Assembly (NCBI GenBank): GCA_021464525.1
Contig: JADRCO010000837.1
Span: 1-25,753, forward strand
Direction: 5' to 3'
Length of the DNA stretch: 25,753 nucleotides
Source: Rhizophagus sp. LPA8_4_AMF
Taxonomy: Eukaryota > Glomeromycota > Glomeromycetes > Glomerales > Glomeraceae
Part shown: in pieces, positions 11,801 through 21,290 of the stretch
Position numbering within the stretch: position 1 is the first letter of the stretch
Layout of the letters: every line of letters begins with the position of its first letter
Notes under the pieces: generated by a model
What the model saw: the letters and a program-made list of their open reading frames with translations, nothing else
Told to the model about the DNA's origin: nothing
Databases searched by the model: none
Made by a program: the position numbers and the translations under genes

Positions 11801-12540
11801 AAACTTTGGTGAAATTATCTGAATCGAAAATTTCAAATGTTGAAACAAATAAAACAAAAGAATTAGAAAATGAATTAATTGAAGTTGTATCAGAGAATAA
11901 ATTATTAGAAAATCAATTATCTGAATTATCTCAATCATCAGTTGAATTATCAAGGGCTGAAGCTAATGAAAAAGCTAGCGAAAGAGTTATTGCAAAATTG
12001 GCTGCTTTAAGATTAAGAGCTACTACTGCTGAATCACAATTAAAAGAATCAAATAAACAGATAGAAAAAATTAATAACGAATTAGAACATTATAGAAAAG
12101 AAAAAGTAAACGATAAATTACAAATGAGAAATTTACAATCAGGTTTAAGTCATCATCAACAAATATTTGAACAAGTTAATAGATCTGTACTAGAAGCTAG
12201 TAGAAGAGCCGAAGATTCCGAGAAATTATGGAAAGAATCAAGAGATCATATTTTAAAATTAGAAAAAGAAGTGATGGGATTAAGAATTGAATTAGAAAAT
12301 AAAACAAGGGAACTTAATCAAGCTGTCAATAGAGTTGATGAATTGGAAAAATCTTTAGGTAAAGTTCAAAAAGAAGGTCATATTGTCAGAAATATGATGC
12401 AAGAAGGTATGACCGAATTATTAAATATAAGTTGGTGGGATAAAGTTAGTAATAATGTTTGGGAAAATGCTAAAATTAGGAAATTAGAGGAAGAATTGGC
12501 TCAACTTAAAGGTTTACGAGATGAAAGTGTCGTTTTATAA
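5874..12540 (+). CDS. Kelch-repeat and coiled-coil protein, Tea1/cell-end-marker type, ten exons
   Basis: Likely a polarity scaffold at hyphal tips, by analogy with fission yeast Tea1 (Kelch propeller plus coiled coil); the role is inference. Exons: 5874-6072, 6488-6580, 6676-6732, 6818-7036, 7401-7506, 7580-7791, 8011-8166, 8272-8373, 8613-8750, 8849-12540. All junctions keep phase, giving 1657 residues. Six FGG-type Kelch strands (FGG at about residues 49, 99, 153, 226, 276, 327) make a full six-blade propeller in residues 30-347. Next come short linker exons, then a long disordered region rich in Pro, Ser, Asn and Gln (about 455-1280) that contains the KTLVDDQ repeat array. Heptad-rich coiled coil spans roughly 1283-1310 and 1358-1640. 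The start is the ATG at 5874 after a T-rich leader. Tea1 itself is shorter; the extra length is the disordered middle. The large last exon and short phase-1 exons suggest possible splice variants. Confidence 0.87.
6073..6487 (+). repeat. Intron 1 with degenerate TTATCAAAA-type repeats
   Basis: The first intron of the Kelch gene is 415 bp. From about 6085 to 6300 it is built of loosely repeated short units such as GGTTATTGG, then AAATATATCAAA and AAATTTATCAAA, which suggests slippage-driven growth. The donor is GTAAGT and the acceptor is TTTTAG. Confidence 0.6.
7061..7387 (+). repeat. Two minisatellites inside Kelch intron 4
   Basis: The 364-bp intron 7037-7400 contains two tandem arrays. The first is a unit of about 81 bp present twice (GTAAGGTGTAGG at 7076 and GTAAGGTATAGG at 7157). 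The second is a 41-bp unit present three times (7266-7306, 7307-7347, 7348 to about 7387), each starting CTACAAATATG or TCTATAAATATG and ending in AATTGTGCATC. Copies differ by a few bases, so both arrays are young. Confidence 0.85.
7882..8006 (+). repeat. CACTTC/CACTCC pyrimidine microsatellite in Kelch intron 6
   Basis: This is a degenerate six-base repeat (CCACTT, CCACTC, CTACTT and similar) on the plus strand. It runs directly into the acceptor at 8009-8010 and so acts as an extended polypyrimidine tract. A similar TTTCT-rich stretch lies in intron 8 at about 8466-8545. Confidence 0.75.
10231..10485 (+). repeat. 66-bp in-frame coding tandem repeat (22-residue unit)
   Basis: Three near-identical units start at 10231, 10297 and 10363, followed by a diverged one at 10429. 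Each encodes 22 residues including KKTLVDDQESISP and then TDRTELSS (protein residues about 889-973). More decayed relatives of the same unit (IDDQ or VDDQ followed by ISP) extend over about 9850-10680. The repeat lies in the disordered middle of the Kelch protein. The almost identical central units point to recent expansion, so copy number probably varies between isolates. Confidence 0.9.
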
Positions 12541-12748
12541 GATTTGATTTTATAAGAGATTGTATAAAATGATTTTTAAACCTTGGGGGGGGGAGATCAT
12601 TCTTTTTTTTTTTTTTTTGGATATTAATATTTTTTTAGAAAATTATTTTATATTTATTTGCTATATATGCTGTAGTATATTTAAACTGTAAAGTGGGAAA
12701 GAAATTTATTGTGTATTTATATTTATGTTATTTATATTTCTAATATGA

Positions 12749-12754
12749 AATAAA
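12749..12754 (+). terminator. Likely polyadenylation signal of the Kelch gene
   Basis: An AATAAA hexamer lies about 209 bases after the stop codon, in an AT-rich 3' flank, with T-rich sequence downstream. There is also an unusual G run at about 12585-12593 in the 3' UTR. Confidence 0.5.
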
Positions 12755-13100
12755 CTTTTTTATACATATCGTTTATATTTTTAACACGCAAAACAATTGC
12801 AAAAAACGTCTTTATATATTAGTAGTAATATCAAAATTTTTATCATATTCTCACTCAGAACTGCGTCTTATTTTATAAATAACCAAGAAACTTTCTGACT
12901 TGTATAGCATTAATATCAAATATCTGGGAATGTAAACTATTAAATGGTTATCTTCCTCCTCTCATTATGATCTATTATTGTTGAATTGTATCAGAAGCAG
13001 CATGAATTATGATGGTAGAGGAGTTTGACAATATCTTCCCATATTCAAATCGCTATTAAGTGGTATCAAAATATCCTTGTTTATATATATTTTCAAGGAA
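12755..13100. other. Intergenic or tail of a decayed gene
   Basis: No intact frame was found. It adjoins the broken Myb/SANT-like gene on the minus strand and may contain its eroded 3' part, but I cannot show this. Confidence 0.3.
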
Positions 13101-13101
13101 A

Positions 13102-13549
13102 TCAAATATTTTTTCTTGAAAAATGGTTGGAATTGCGAGAAGATTGATCCAATATATTCTTCATAATTATGTAATATAATTGAATAAAACTATGTGTGTA
13201 ATATCCACCTAGTTTTTCCAAAAAAAAACGTGCACTAAATTCTTCATAATACTTGATGCAATTTCTAGTCTTTCTGACTTTAACGTATAGATATAAATGC
13301 ATTAGCTAATAAAAATGATGATTTAGTTCACGCCAAGAAAGATTGATATTCAAGTTTCAATAAATAAACATTTACCTCGTAGTCTCACACTATTCTTTGA
13401 AATTTTTCTTTGCAATGTCTTCCTCCTGAATAAGGTGTCCCAAGTAAAGATTGATTTTTGTATATACCCTTTCCCAAAAAAATTGTGGTAGCGTTCGTTA
13501 TTTTCCTTATCTCATCAATTAAAATTCGAAGTTGATTGTTAGTCCACAT
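13102..13549 (-). pseudogene. Broken Myb/SANT-like DNA-binding domain gene
   Basis: On the minus strand an ATG at 13549 opens MWTNNQLRILIDEIRK, the first helix of a Myb/SANT-like (trihelix-type) domain. In the same frame follow GTPYSGGRHCKEKFQRIV, then a TGA (13387-13385), then DYE and a GTAAAT donor. Across a likely intron (13375-13306) the minus strand resumes with VRKTRNCIKYYEEFSARFF, which matches the end of this domain type as I recall it from Rhizophagus paralogues (a KxYEEFSxxFW-like motif). The TGA stands where an arginine codon would be expected, consistent with CGA to TGA. The region between helix 1 and helix 3 also looks eroded. Such domains occur in host transcription factors and in Harbinger-type DNA transposons, and I cannot tell which this is. 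It is not functional as read. Confidence 0.6.
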
Positions 13550-13855
13550 TATTATTTTCTTAAGAAAGGTCTAAAGCGTGTCATCAAATATATTTTCTTG
13601 GAAATTCTCCGATATGTCGCACATCACACCGTACACGGCATACACGTCAAAAATATGAGCCCAATGAGTAACCAAGCAAATTTTTGATTCTTGCTTATGT
13701 AAATTTGCTTTACAAACCAATTTTCTCTATACTAATGCCTAGCCGTCCGTCACCAATGACTCCAGAGGGAATTAGATTCAGGCTTCGCAACCGAAATTGT
13801 GCGAGAATTATTTTAATTCCCAGAGAATTCAATAAATAATGAATTAAGTGATCTA
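13550..13855. other. Intergenic, no gene seen
   Basis: Base composition is less AT-rich than the surroundings, and short words such as CCGTACACGGCATACACG occur near 13628-13647. No open frame or RNA gene is supported. It may be upstream sequence of the decayed SANT-like gene. Confidence 0.35.
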
Positions 13856-13859
13856 ATTC

Positions 13860-14300
13860 TTCACCTGTCGCAGCTGAACTCGCCCATTTATTTCATCAAG
13901 CGAGTATAGAAAAGAAAATTCGATCAAAGCTAAGCAGATTTCATCTTGGGGTCGCTACTCAGAAAGATTCGAAGATAAGGTCATGAATCTCAGATCTGAA
14001 GATAAAAACCTTGAGGACAAGACTGGGAGAATCCAGATTTATAATGATATGAAACCATCCCTTACAGGATTTTCTGATGAGTATTTGCGCAAAATCCAGA
14101 ACAAATCAAGGAAAATCAATAAGTTATTTGAATATGATTACGACCTGTAACTCTGGAAAAGATTAAATGTAAAGGGTGGCTCATGATTAATCGGGCGCTG
14201 TTATCTAATACTGATTCTGAGATAAATGAAATGGTAGATAGTGAATATACTGGACGGTTGGAAACCAAGTTTCAATTGATAGATCTAGACTGTAACTAGC
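13860..14300 (+). pseudogene. Fossil of a repeated Rhizophagus-type coding family, broken
   Basis: The plus strand shows protein-like composition over about 440 bp in more than one frame, with balanced codons and far less A+T than its flanks. Recognisable words include PVAAELAHLFHQAS near the start and DKTGRIQIYNDMKPSL in the middle. I recall similar wording in many uncharacterised Rhizophagus proteins, so this looks like one copy of a dispersed, probably transposon-borne family. The copy is broken in at least two places, and no whole gene is present. It runs directly into the tandem repeat at 14279. The family assignment rests on memory only. Confidence 0.45.
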
Positions 14301-14510
14301 ATAACACCCTCAGAGAAGAAGTATGACGCCTCACTCCTTGTTACAGGAATAGCCATCACATAGATCTAGACCGTAACTAGCATAACGTCCTCAGAGAAGA
14401 AGCATGACGCCTCACTCCTTGTTACAGGAATAGCATAAAGTCTTCATCACATAGATCTAGAGTTCTAGACTGTATCTAGCATGACGCCCTCAGAGAAGAA
14501 GCATAACTGG
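14279..14510 (+). repeat. Tandem repeat, about 81-91 bp unit, three copies
   Basis: Units begin with ATAGATCTAGA at 14279, 14360 and 14451; the third is partial. Each contains TAGCATAAC or TAGCATGAC and CCTCAGAGAAGAAG, and the first two also share TGACGCCTCACTCCTTGTTA. The second unit carries about 10 extra bases near its end. It starts at the 3' end of the fossil coding stretch, so the unit may derive from that family's tail. Confidence 0.85.
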
Positions 14511-15780
14511 TAAGTGTCTCTAATGATACCTCTTAAATTTGCGGTTATATCATATCTCGTTCATTGTTCGACCTTCCAGCTACCACATTTCCTGCTATTC
14601 TTTCTTCACTACAAAAATCACAATTTTCCTTGAAAAATGGATATTTGACAAGTTTGGCCTAAAGAATATATTGTAATTAATATTGTGAATTATGCGTGAA
14701 GGGAAAAGGATTGCGTAAAGCCTTGTCAGAATTTCGTCTCATATTTTTCGCTGGCGCCTCTTCACTTACTGTATTTTTCACTTAATTTTGCTGACTAATT
14801 TATTCTGGTTTGAAAATTTTTCGGTGGAAAAAATATTAAGTATTGCAAAACGTAGGAAAGGAGATTCATGAAAAATTTTGCTACCGATATTATACAGATT
14901 TGCAAACATAATTATACCATCTGTGCACCGGTGCACGTGTTCAGTTATAAAGCAGATAAGAATGGAAATTAAGGAATAAAGTTGTTCTCGATCTTATGAT
15001 AACAAACCAGATTCTTTATCCTCGCCTCAGAAAAAGTCTTGCTAAATGCTTAATTCAGCTATTAGAAAAATAGGTTGTTCATGATCTAATCTAAATACCT
15101 TGGCTTGTATTAGAGTCATTATTGGTCCGTGAGTGAAGAGAGTGATCGGTTGAATAAAAACTCTGAATTGGGCAAAATTTATATTTCATTAATTATCAAA
15201 TTATTTGATTGTTTCTTTGCTCTCATATTTCTGATTCATTCGTACTGCTACAATTTATTTTCATATTATTCCATTTCGCCTCATATTTGTTGCTTAATGT
15301 GTTATAATAAAAGTGTTTCAAAATTTTAATATTTCCTAAGACGCGGGAATCAGTTGAGCACCCGTAATTGCACGTGCTGATGATGTATTTATATGTATGA
15401 ATTATTAGAAATCTTTATGTGTGGCTGATCAATCAATCACTTGATGATGATTTTGATATAACATGATAATGATAATGGCAAGTTTGATTAGTTTCGTTTA
15501 ATTTAATTTTTTATTTTACTTGTACAAGACAGATAAAAGGTAGTAGGTCTAAGGATGTCCTTCACTTGTTGATCTTGTAAGATTTCTCGCTCTTTTATAA
15601 TGACCATCTTTATTTCCCTCGTATTCATTTATCCAAAGACTATTGCTACTACGTGATCGACAAACAAGTGTGACGTGTAAATCATATACGTTGTAGTAAA
15701 GAGATATTCCACAATTATTATATAGCAAGTTTATTATTATTTTATATGAGATACTACATTAGAATACTTTCTACCCTATA
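14511..15780. other. Intergenic, decayed sequence
   Basis: No gene is supported. Composition is more balanced than in the rest of the window (14520-15130), which suggests old coding or transposon-derived sequence, but no frame can be followed. A 14-bp perfect palindrome (GTGCACCGGTGCAC) lies at 14923-14936. The 66-codon open frame at 15129-15329 has no coding character. Confidence 0.4.
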
Positions 15781-17231
15781 TTATATTTTGTGTACTTTTA
15801 GGAAATTCTTCATTGCATGCATCGATGGCTGATTCATCGGTGTCAAAATTGGTTCGTTTGGTGGGTAAAGAATATCATTTGCAAAATTATTGGTAGGTCT
15901 CTTATATAAAAAGTTATATTTAATAAGTGAATCAACTTTACTTTTACCAATTAATTTGATTAATCTGTGTTCAAAAATAAATTTCTGACTCTCCACAAGG
16001 GCATCAATGGTATTAATGAAATCGGATTTATCCCAAAGTGGGGCATGAGTTTTTCTTGCTAAATTAGCTAAATTAAGAGTTTCAGGGTAAAGACCACAAC
16101 TTAACCGATTATATTCTTGTTGATATACAGAAAATTCTGTAGAATAATTTTTATTAGCATTCAAGCCATTAAAGTCAACAGGAATACCAATTCTAAAAAA
16201 GAAAGTTTAATACATACTTTTGAAATCTCCTTTGTGAATTTCGTATTCATCAACATACTGATTAATAATAAACATGCGTGTACCGGTGATTTCGTAAACG
16301 CGATCAAATTTACCTTCAAGTTCTTTACGAACCTTAAATTCTGTTCCAGGTAATAAATATTATCATATAAGTACTATAATATTTTTTTTTTTATAATCTG
16401 TTTAATAAGAAATGTACCATGTCGAGGAAGAACATGCTTTTCAAAGAATTCTTCAGCTTCCTTTCTGCTTAAATCACCAACAACATATGGGGTTACGTGT
16501 GGAATATGCAGCACTACCAATAAACAGATGATGTGAATATGTAGGAAAAATTTTACTACCAAATACGATTATCAAATAAATTTTACTTTGTGTAATCCAG
16601 TCTAAAAATAATGAATCAGAAGTGATTAGTACTGTATGAAATTTTTTATCTTTTGTAATTTTTACCAGCCAATCAAGAAATAACACAAGAACAATTTCTC
16701 CTTCCTTTGAACTACCAAGTTGGCTGAACTTGTTCGCCTCGTCAATGATTAAAATTGGTGGTGGTTCATTTCGTCCTTTCCAATAGGACCAACTTGGAAA
16801 AACTTCTTCAATAATTTCAAGTAATTCCATGACATCTTCAGTCTTTTCATAATTTTTAAGCATTTGTGACAACCTAAACTCAAAAAATGAGTTAAATTGA
16901 CAGATAAGTGAATTGCACAAGCTCGTTGGTGTGTTAAAATGTCCACCACGGCAGTCAATAAACAGAGGTTTGAAATTACCCCTGCTCACTACTTCGCGGA
17001 CTAAAGCCGTTTTCCCGGTGTCTGGAGGTCCTAAGATGACGTTAATTCGTGGAACTTCATAGTTAAATACTTTCTCGAACTCTGTAAGTTCTAGCTTCCG
17101 GCTAAAAATGTTTTTCCAGGATCACTAAACGTCGTAAAGCGAACGACACGGTTGTTTTCAAGTGCAGTTGGTAACGTCTTAAAGATTTAGTTACGAACAT
17201 AATTCTTTGAATCATAAAGGAAAATTCTCGC
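15781..17231 (-). pseudogene. P-loop NTPase (AAA/archaeal-ATPase-like), interrupted copy
   Basis: A minus-strand ATPase. The upstream piece (about 17231-17118) reads FLYDSKNYVRN, then a TAA at 17189-17187, then IFKTLPTALENNRVVRFTTF. At the A-run 17111-17117 the frame shifts by one base. The core follows: Walker A GPPDTGKT (17031-17008), Walker B ILIIDEA (16755-16735) and a sensor-like HTVLITSDS. An intron (16586-16514) leads to MLHIPHVTPYVVGDLSRKE. A second intron (about 16417-16341) leads to GKFDRVYEITGTRMFIINQ. The frame then meets a TAA (16209-16207) and runs on to a TAA at 15781. Two in-frame stops and one shift argue for a pseudogene of an expanded family. A sequencing error in the homopolymer could explain the shift but not the stops. 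The ATPase core alone would be intact. Confidence 0.65.
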
Positions 17232-17317
17232 ACACATATATACAAAATAACAATTTGATTATCATCGTGATTAATTGTACAGCGAGTTTGCGTAATATAA
17301 TATTTTTTTTTATAAGG

Positions 17318-17623
17318 TTAGATAACAGATGGACTTTTAATCACACTTAAGAGAATATAGATAACGAGTATGGTATGACACCATTGTTTTATTGAAAGAG
17401 TGTACAAATAAAACATCAGGACCAACGAAATTACATAAAACACATAAACGCTTACTTTGATTTTGTCATTTTGGTTTTTTACACTAAATATTTCGATATT
17501 TACATAATAGGGTAGTTTTGACCGAGTGACCCGTGACGACTGTACTGCGTCATTAGCCACAATAGATCGACCGGAATTTACAAATTTTATTAATAGATAT
17601 TGATTAACCATCGGAGCATTCAC
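17318..17623 (-). CDS. Possible membrane-anchor exon or small membrane protein
   Basis: This 101-codon open frame on the minus strand (Met at 17623 or 17611) has coding-like composition. Its N-terminal half (NSGRSIVANDAVQSSRVTR) resembles a mitochondrial presequence: basic, hydroxylated and acid-poor. The C-terminal half has two hydrophobic segments (VYVFYVISLVLMFYLYTL and ILVIYILLSVI). A TTTTTTAG acceptor-like site lies directly before the first Met, so it may be an internal exon. It sits about 90 bp upstream of the NTPase remnant in the same orientation and may be that gene's original 5' part, but no donor site joins them. I do not recognise the protein. Confidence 0.33.
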   Translation of the reverse strand: MNAPMVNQYLLIKFVNSGRSIVANDAVQSSRVTRSKLPYYVNIEIFSVKNQNDKIKVSVYVFYVISLVLMFYLYTLSIKQWCHTILVIYILLSVIKSPSVI

Positions 17624-17754
17624 CTAAAAAAGTTTAGCAAATTTAAGAGATTTACAGTAAATCAATTGAAAATAGATGTCAAAGTATATTTGTTTTTATT
17701 GAAAAAAAAAGATAAAAATAAAAATAAAAATTAGATATATCCTAAGCATTTATT

Positions 17755-18679
17755 CTAAGAATTTTGAATTTTTTCACCGAATGGATCCCAATTAGGATTG
17801 TTATGCCATTCATATTCGGTCTTTAATGCTATATCGTCAGCAACCTTCTTTCCATACATATCGGAAATAAACCCAAGTGCCATATCCATTCCTTTATAAA
17901 AAATGAAAGTCTTTGTTATTATTTATTTTTAAATAATAAAATTTGAAAAAAAAAGAAATAACGCATACCGGCAGATACTTTAATAATAATAATAAAAAAA
18001 AAAAAAAATTTAAAAATATTAAGTAGAGAAATTTTAGTTTATATCAAAGAATCTAACATACCTCCACCGGAAGTATAAAATTTTCCATCTATAACCCATC
18101 TAGCCTTCTTTATCCATGTAACATTTGGTCCTAATACATATTAAAATAAATTTTTAATGAATTAACTGAATTTACACACTTCACAATAAAAAATAATTTT
18201 ATTCGTACCTTGAGAAGTCACCCAATTCCAAGCAAGTTTATTTGTGGTAGCTCTTTTTCCATCCAATAAACCAGTTTTAGCAACTAATCCAGCACCAGTG
18301 CATACGACCAAAACGTGTTTCACTTTGGGTATTCGGGTTTTAATAAATTGCACGAGAACAGGATTATTCACTTCCTTTCTAGTTCCCATACCGCCTAGTA
18401 AAATTTAATTGGATAAATTAATAAATGATAAGTAATAATAATATAAAAATACAATCTTGTACCTGGGACAAATAATATATCAAATTCAGGACAATTATTA
18501 AAATTGTATTCGGTATAATTTCCAATTTTGGATTTGGATTTTATCTTATCTCCATTCTGAGAAATCATGAGAATGTCTACATTTTCTAATGATCCAAGCA
18601 TGCGTATTGGACCATTTACATCTAACAAATCATATTCCGGGAACAAAATGGCACCGATTGTTAGTTTACCTTTGGACAT
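17755..18679 (-). CDS. DJ-1/PfpI family protein (class I glutamine amidotransferase-like), five exons
   Basis: Exons 18679-18463, 18394-18209, 18130-18062, 17977-17969 (only 9 nt) and 17891-17755 (TAG stop) are all joined in phase 1 and give 205 residues. The fold markers are clear: LLDVNGPIRML (19-29; Asp20 lies in the DxxGP loop), the nucleophile elbow VCTGAGLVAKTGLLDGKRAT with Cys104, and the TSGGVSAGIDMAL-type turn (here SGGVSAGMDMAL). The last is completed only if the microexon is included. Members act as amidase-like, isonitrile-hydratase-like or stress-response proteins, usually cytosolic; the substrate here cannot be told. The Met at 18679 is the natural start; the longer frame upstream has no ATG. 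Length and motifs are normal for the family, and it appears functional. Confidence 0.9.
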
Positions 18680-19358
18680 TTTTTTTAGTAAGAAAATTGT
18701 GTTTTCGTACAATTATTACAAAATATTGTTAAAGTAGATTCGGATAAACAATACTAGCTAATCCGATATGTTGGGATTGACAAAGGAGGACCAAAAAAAT
18801 TTGGTTGTTACTTGTAAACACCTCACGAAGTAGATATTATATATATTAGATGTATTATGTGTGTGTGACAATAATTATTCTATAAATGGGAGTATAATAT
18901 TAATGAAGTGTAGAAATAAATATTTTTAATATTGTTCTTTATTAGTTAATATTAATTTCTTTCAACTTTAAAAAAGAAAAAAAAATGAAACAATTAAAAA
19001 TTAATATAAACAAATTCACAAATGTCGAGTAACTTGATGATAAAAAAAACTTCTATTAACACAATAACACAATACATATCATATATTGAATGATGTTGTG
19101 TAATCCCATTATTTTTATATCTTTCTCTTATTTACTAAAAATATTGTTGAATTGATTGCATCATTAATTTTGTAATAAGGGGTTACGAACAAGGAAAGAA
19201 TGTATTGAATGTATTGTTGAAATTTTTTATTTTTTATTTTTTTTTTTAAATATATATATAGACAAAGTTTTTCGTTGTTTGTTAATTGCATAATTTGTTA
19301 ATTTTATGAATAAAAAAAGATAATTTTTCTTTGTAAATATTTTTATTTTTTTTTTATT

Positions 19359-19403
<45 letters not shown>

Positions 19404-21290
19404 AGATTAAAAACTTAAAAAATCGAATAAATCAAAATTAATGATAACAAGGAAATTCATGAAAAATATTGCAGAATCTTGAACAAAATATTAAGTAAAC
19501 AAACAAAGAACTTGAATTCTTTTAAAGATAATTATGGAAAAATCTTACTTTGTTTTTTTATATGCGAGATAAATTAGATAAATTAGATAAATGATTTATG
19601 AAAGTAATGACAAACGAAAATTTTTTAATCATTTTTAATTAAATACAGTATGAGGACTAATTTGGAGCATCACACAACTTATTATAGTCTAAACTGTACC
19701 TTAAATTATTGGTTTGTAATACACTAATTTATCCGATAACTGATATCGCAATATTCGCGCGAAGATATATATAGTATATATGTAATATGTATGTATATTT
19801 TGATATATTTTGATTTTTTTTGCAAAAGAAAAAAAATCTAATAATAACCAACAATAAAATAAGAATTATAAAACAGTAAATAAATCAATATATCAATATA
19901 TTAATTGGTATAGGATAATAGCAACTATAACAATACTAATTATAATATAGTAAATAATCAATCACATTAAATTAATATAACTTTTTATAATATGATGTAT
20001 CACATCACATAACATAACATTAAATAATACATAAATCATATGACAGTGAATATAGAAACTCCGAATATTCAAAAGTAATTCGCGTTGGGCGGAAATTCTT
20101 GGCTGAAATTCTTTAAAAAGCAATTTCAGGATTCAAGAATGTACTTTGCACGGAATTTATATGCATTTTGAAACTCGGTAATTCTTTAATAAGATAATTC
20201 ATAATCTAAATGAATTATTTAAGAAGACATTCGTTCATAGTTTTTTTTCCTAAAAAAAAAATATATTAAAATATAAAAAATAAAAATAAAAATAAAAATA
20301 AAATAAAAAATGGAAAATGTACCCAAAACTTTGAATTCGTATATAATTAAATAATTTTTCAATTGTGATCGGACTCCATTTTTATAAAAATACTAAATGA
20401 GTTTTCCGATCTTATGACGTGTTATTGTGAGATTAGTCAAAAATCTAAACTAATGACGTTATTTAACTTCCATACGAAGAAACAATTAAATATTTTATGG
20501 TAATTTTTTTTGAAAAAATTTTATAAAGAACCTCAATTAAGAAAGACCTCATGAAATTTTTTTATTTAAAGGTAATTCCAAGCAGAAAGTAGACAATTGA
20601 AATTTCGTCAATAGAAGCCAAATACCATATTGGGAAACAATTATATTATCGGTAGTACGATCATCATGTAAAAATAGAATCCGCCCCTAGAATATTGGAA
20701 TTACTTGATTTGGATTAGTCTGAAAATAAAAGTCATTATTTCAATAGCTTTTTGATACTTTTTTTTGAACCCATATATAGAATAATACGGATTTATAAAA
20801 AATCATATACAATATCAGATAATATCAGATATATCAGATATATTTTTTTAAGTTCTAATGTAATCACAAGTTAATTCATTGTTTTTGTTATATATCAAAT
20901 TATGCAATTTTCAATCTTTGGAATATGCAATCTTATTATTGATGTATTAAAATTAACAATAATTACCTGTTAAGTAATAATTAATATACTGTATAAACTT
21001 TATTTATGCGTATCCTTTTTTATTAATTATATTAATTATCATAAATTTTATTAGGTTTCCCTTAAGGATTAAACAATTAATTATCCTATTATAGTATTTT
21101 TACATCCCGCTAAACCATTTTTACCATTTTTTAATATTAGGGAGTTTTTTTTTTTAATATGATTACATTGAGACTACAATTTTTCATCTAGAAAATTTAT
21201 TTTAACCAAAATTTATTTAAAGCTCTCCAAGTTTGATATCTTTAACTTTTCTTATCTTATCATTCTTATCATCGAAAAAAAAAAAAAAAA
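18680..21290. other. 2.6-kb intergenic region, AT-rich
   Basis: No coding exon was found on either strand. Notable items are a poly-A run of about 38 bases (19362-19400), ATAAA/AAATA microsatellite at 20277-20300, and an imperfect hairpin at 20095-20140. A TATATATAGTATATATG-like tract lies near 19766-19782. The right end should hold the promoter of the HMG-box gene, whose ATG directly follows a 17-base A-run (21274-21290). Confidence 0.45.
20095..20140. repeat. Imperfect inverted repeat (possible hairpin)
   Basis: ATTCTTG-G-CTGAAATT is followed by an 11-base spacer and then AATTTCAG-GATT-CAAGAAT. The stem has about 16 paired bases with one asymmetric internal loop. No RNA gene can be named. 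Confidence 0.4.

Noticed and set aside
15129-15329. 66-codon plus-strand frame
   Set aside because: The first residues look protein-like, but the rest is a Cys/Phe/Tyr-rich chance frame; no neighbouring exons were found.
16201-16218. A 25-nt intron between the last two coding parts of the NTPase remnant (GTATGT to TTTTTTAG)
   Set aside because: Too short for a spliceosomal intron, and removing it breaks the frame, whereas unspliced sequence stays in frame except for one TAA.
16117-16353. 78-codon plus-strand frame opposite the NTPase remnant
   Set aside because: Antisense to well-supported ATPase-family exons.
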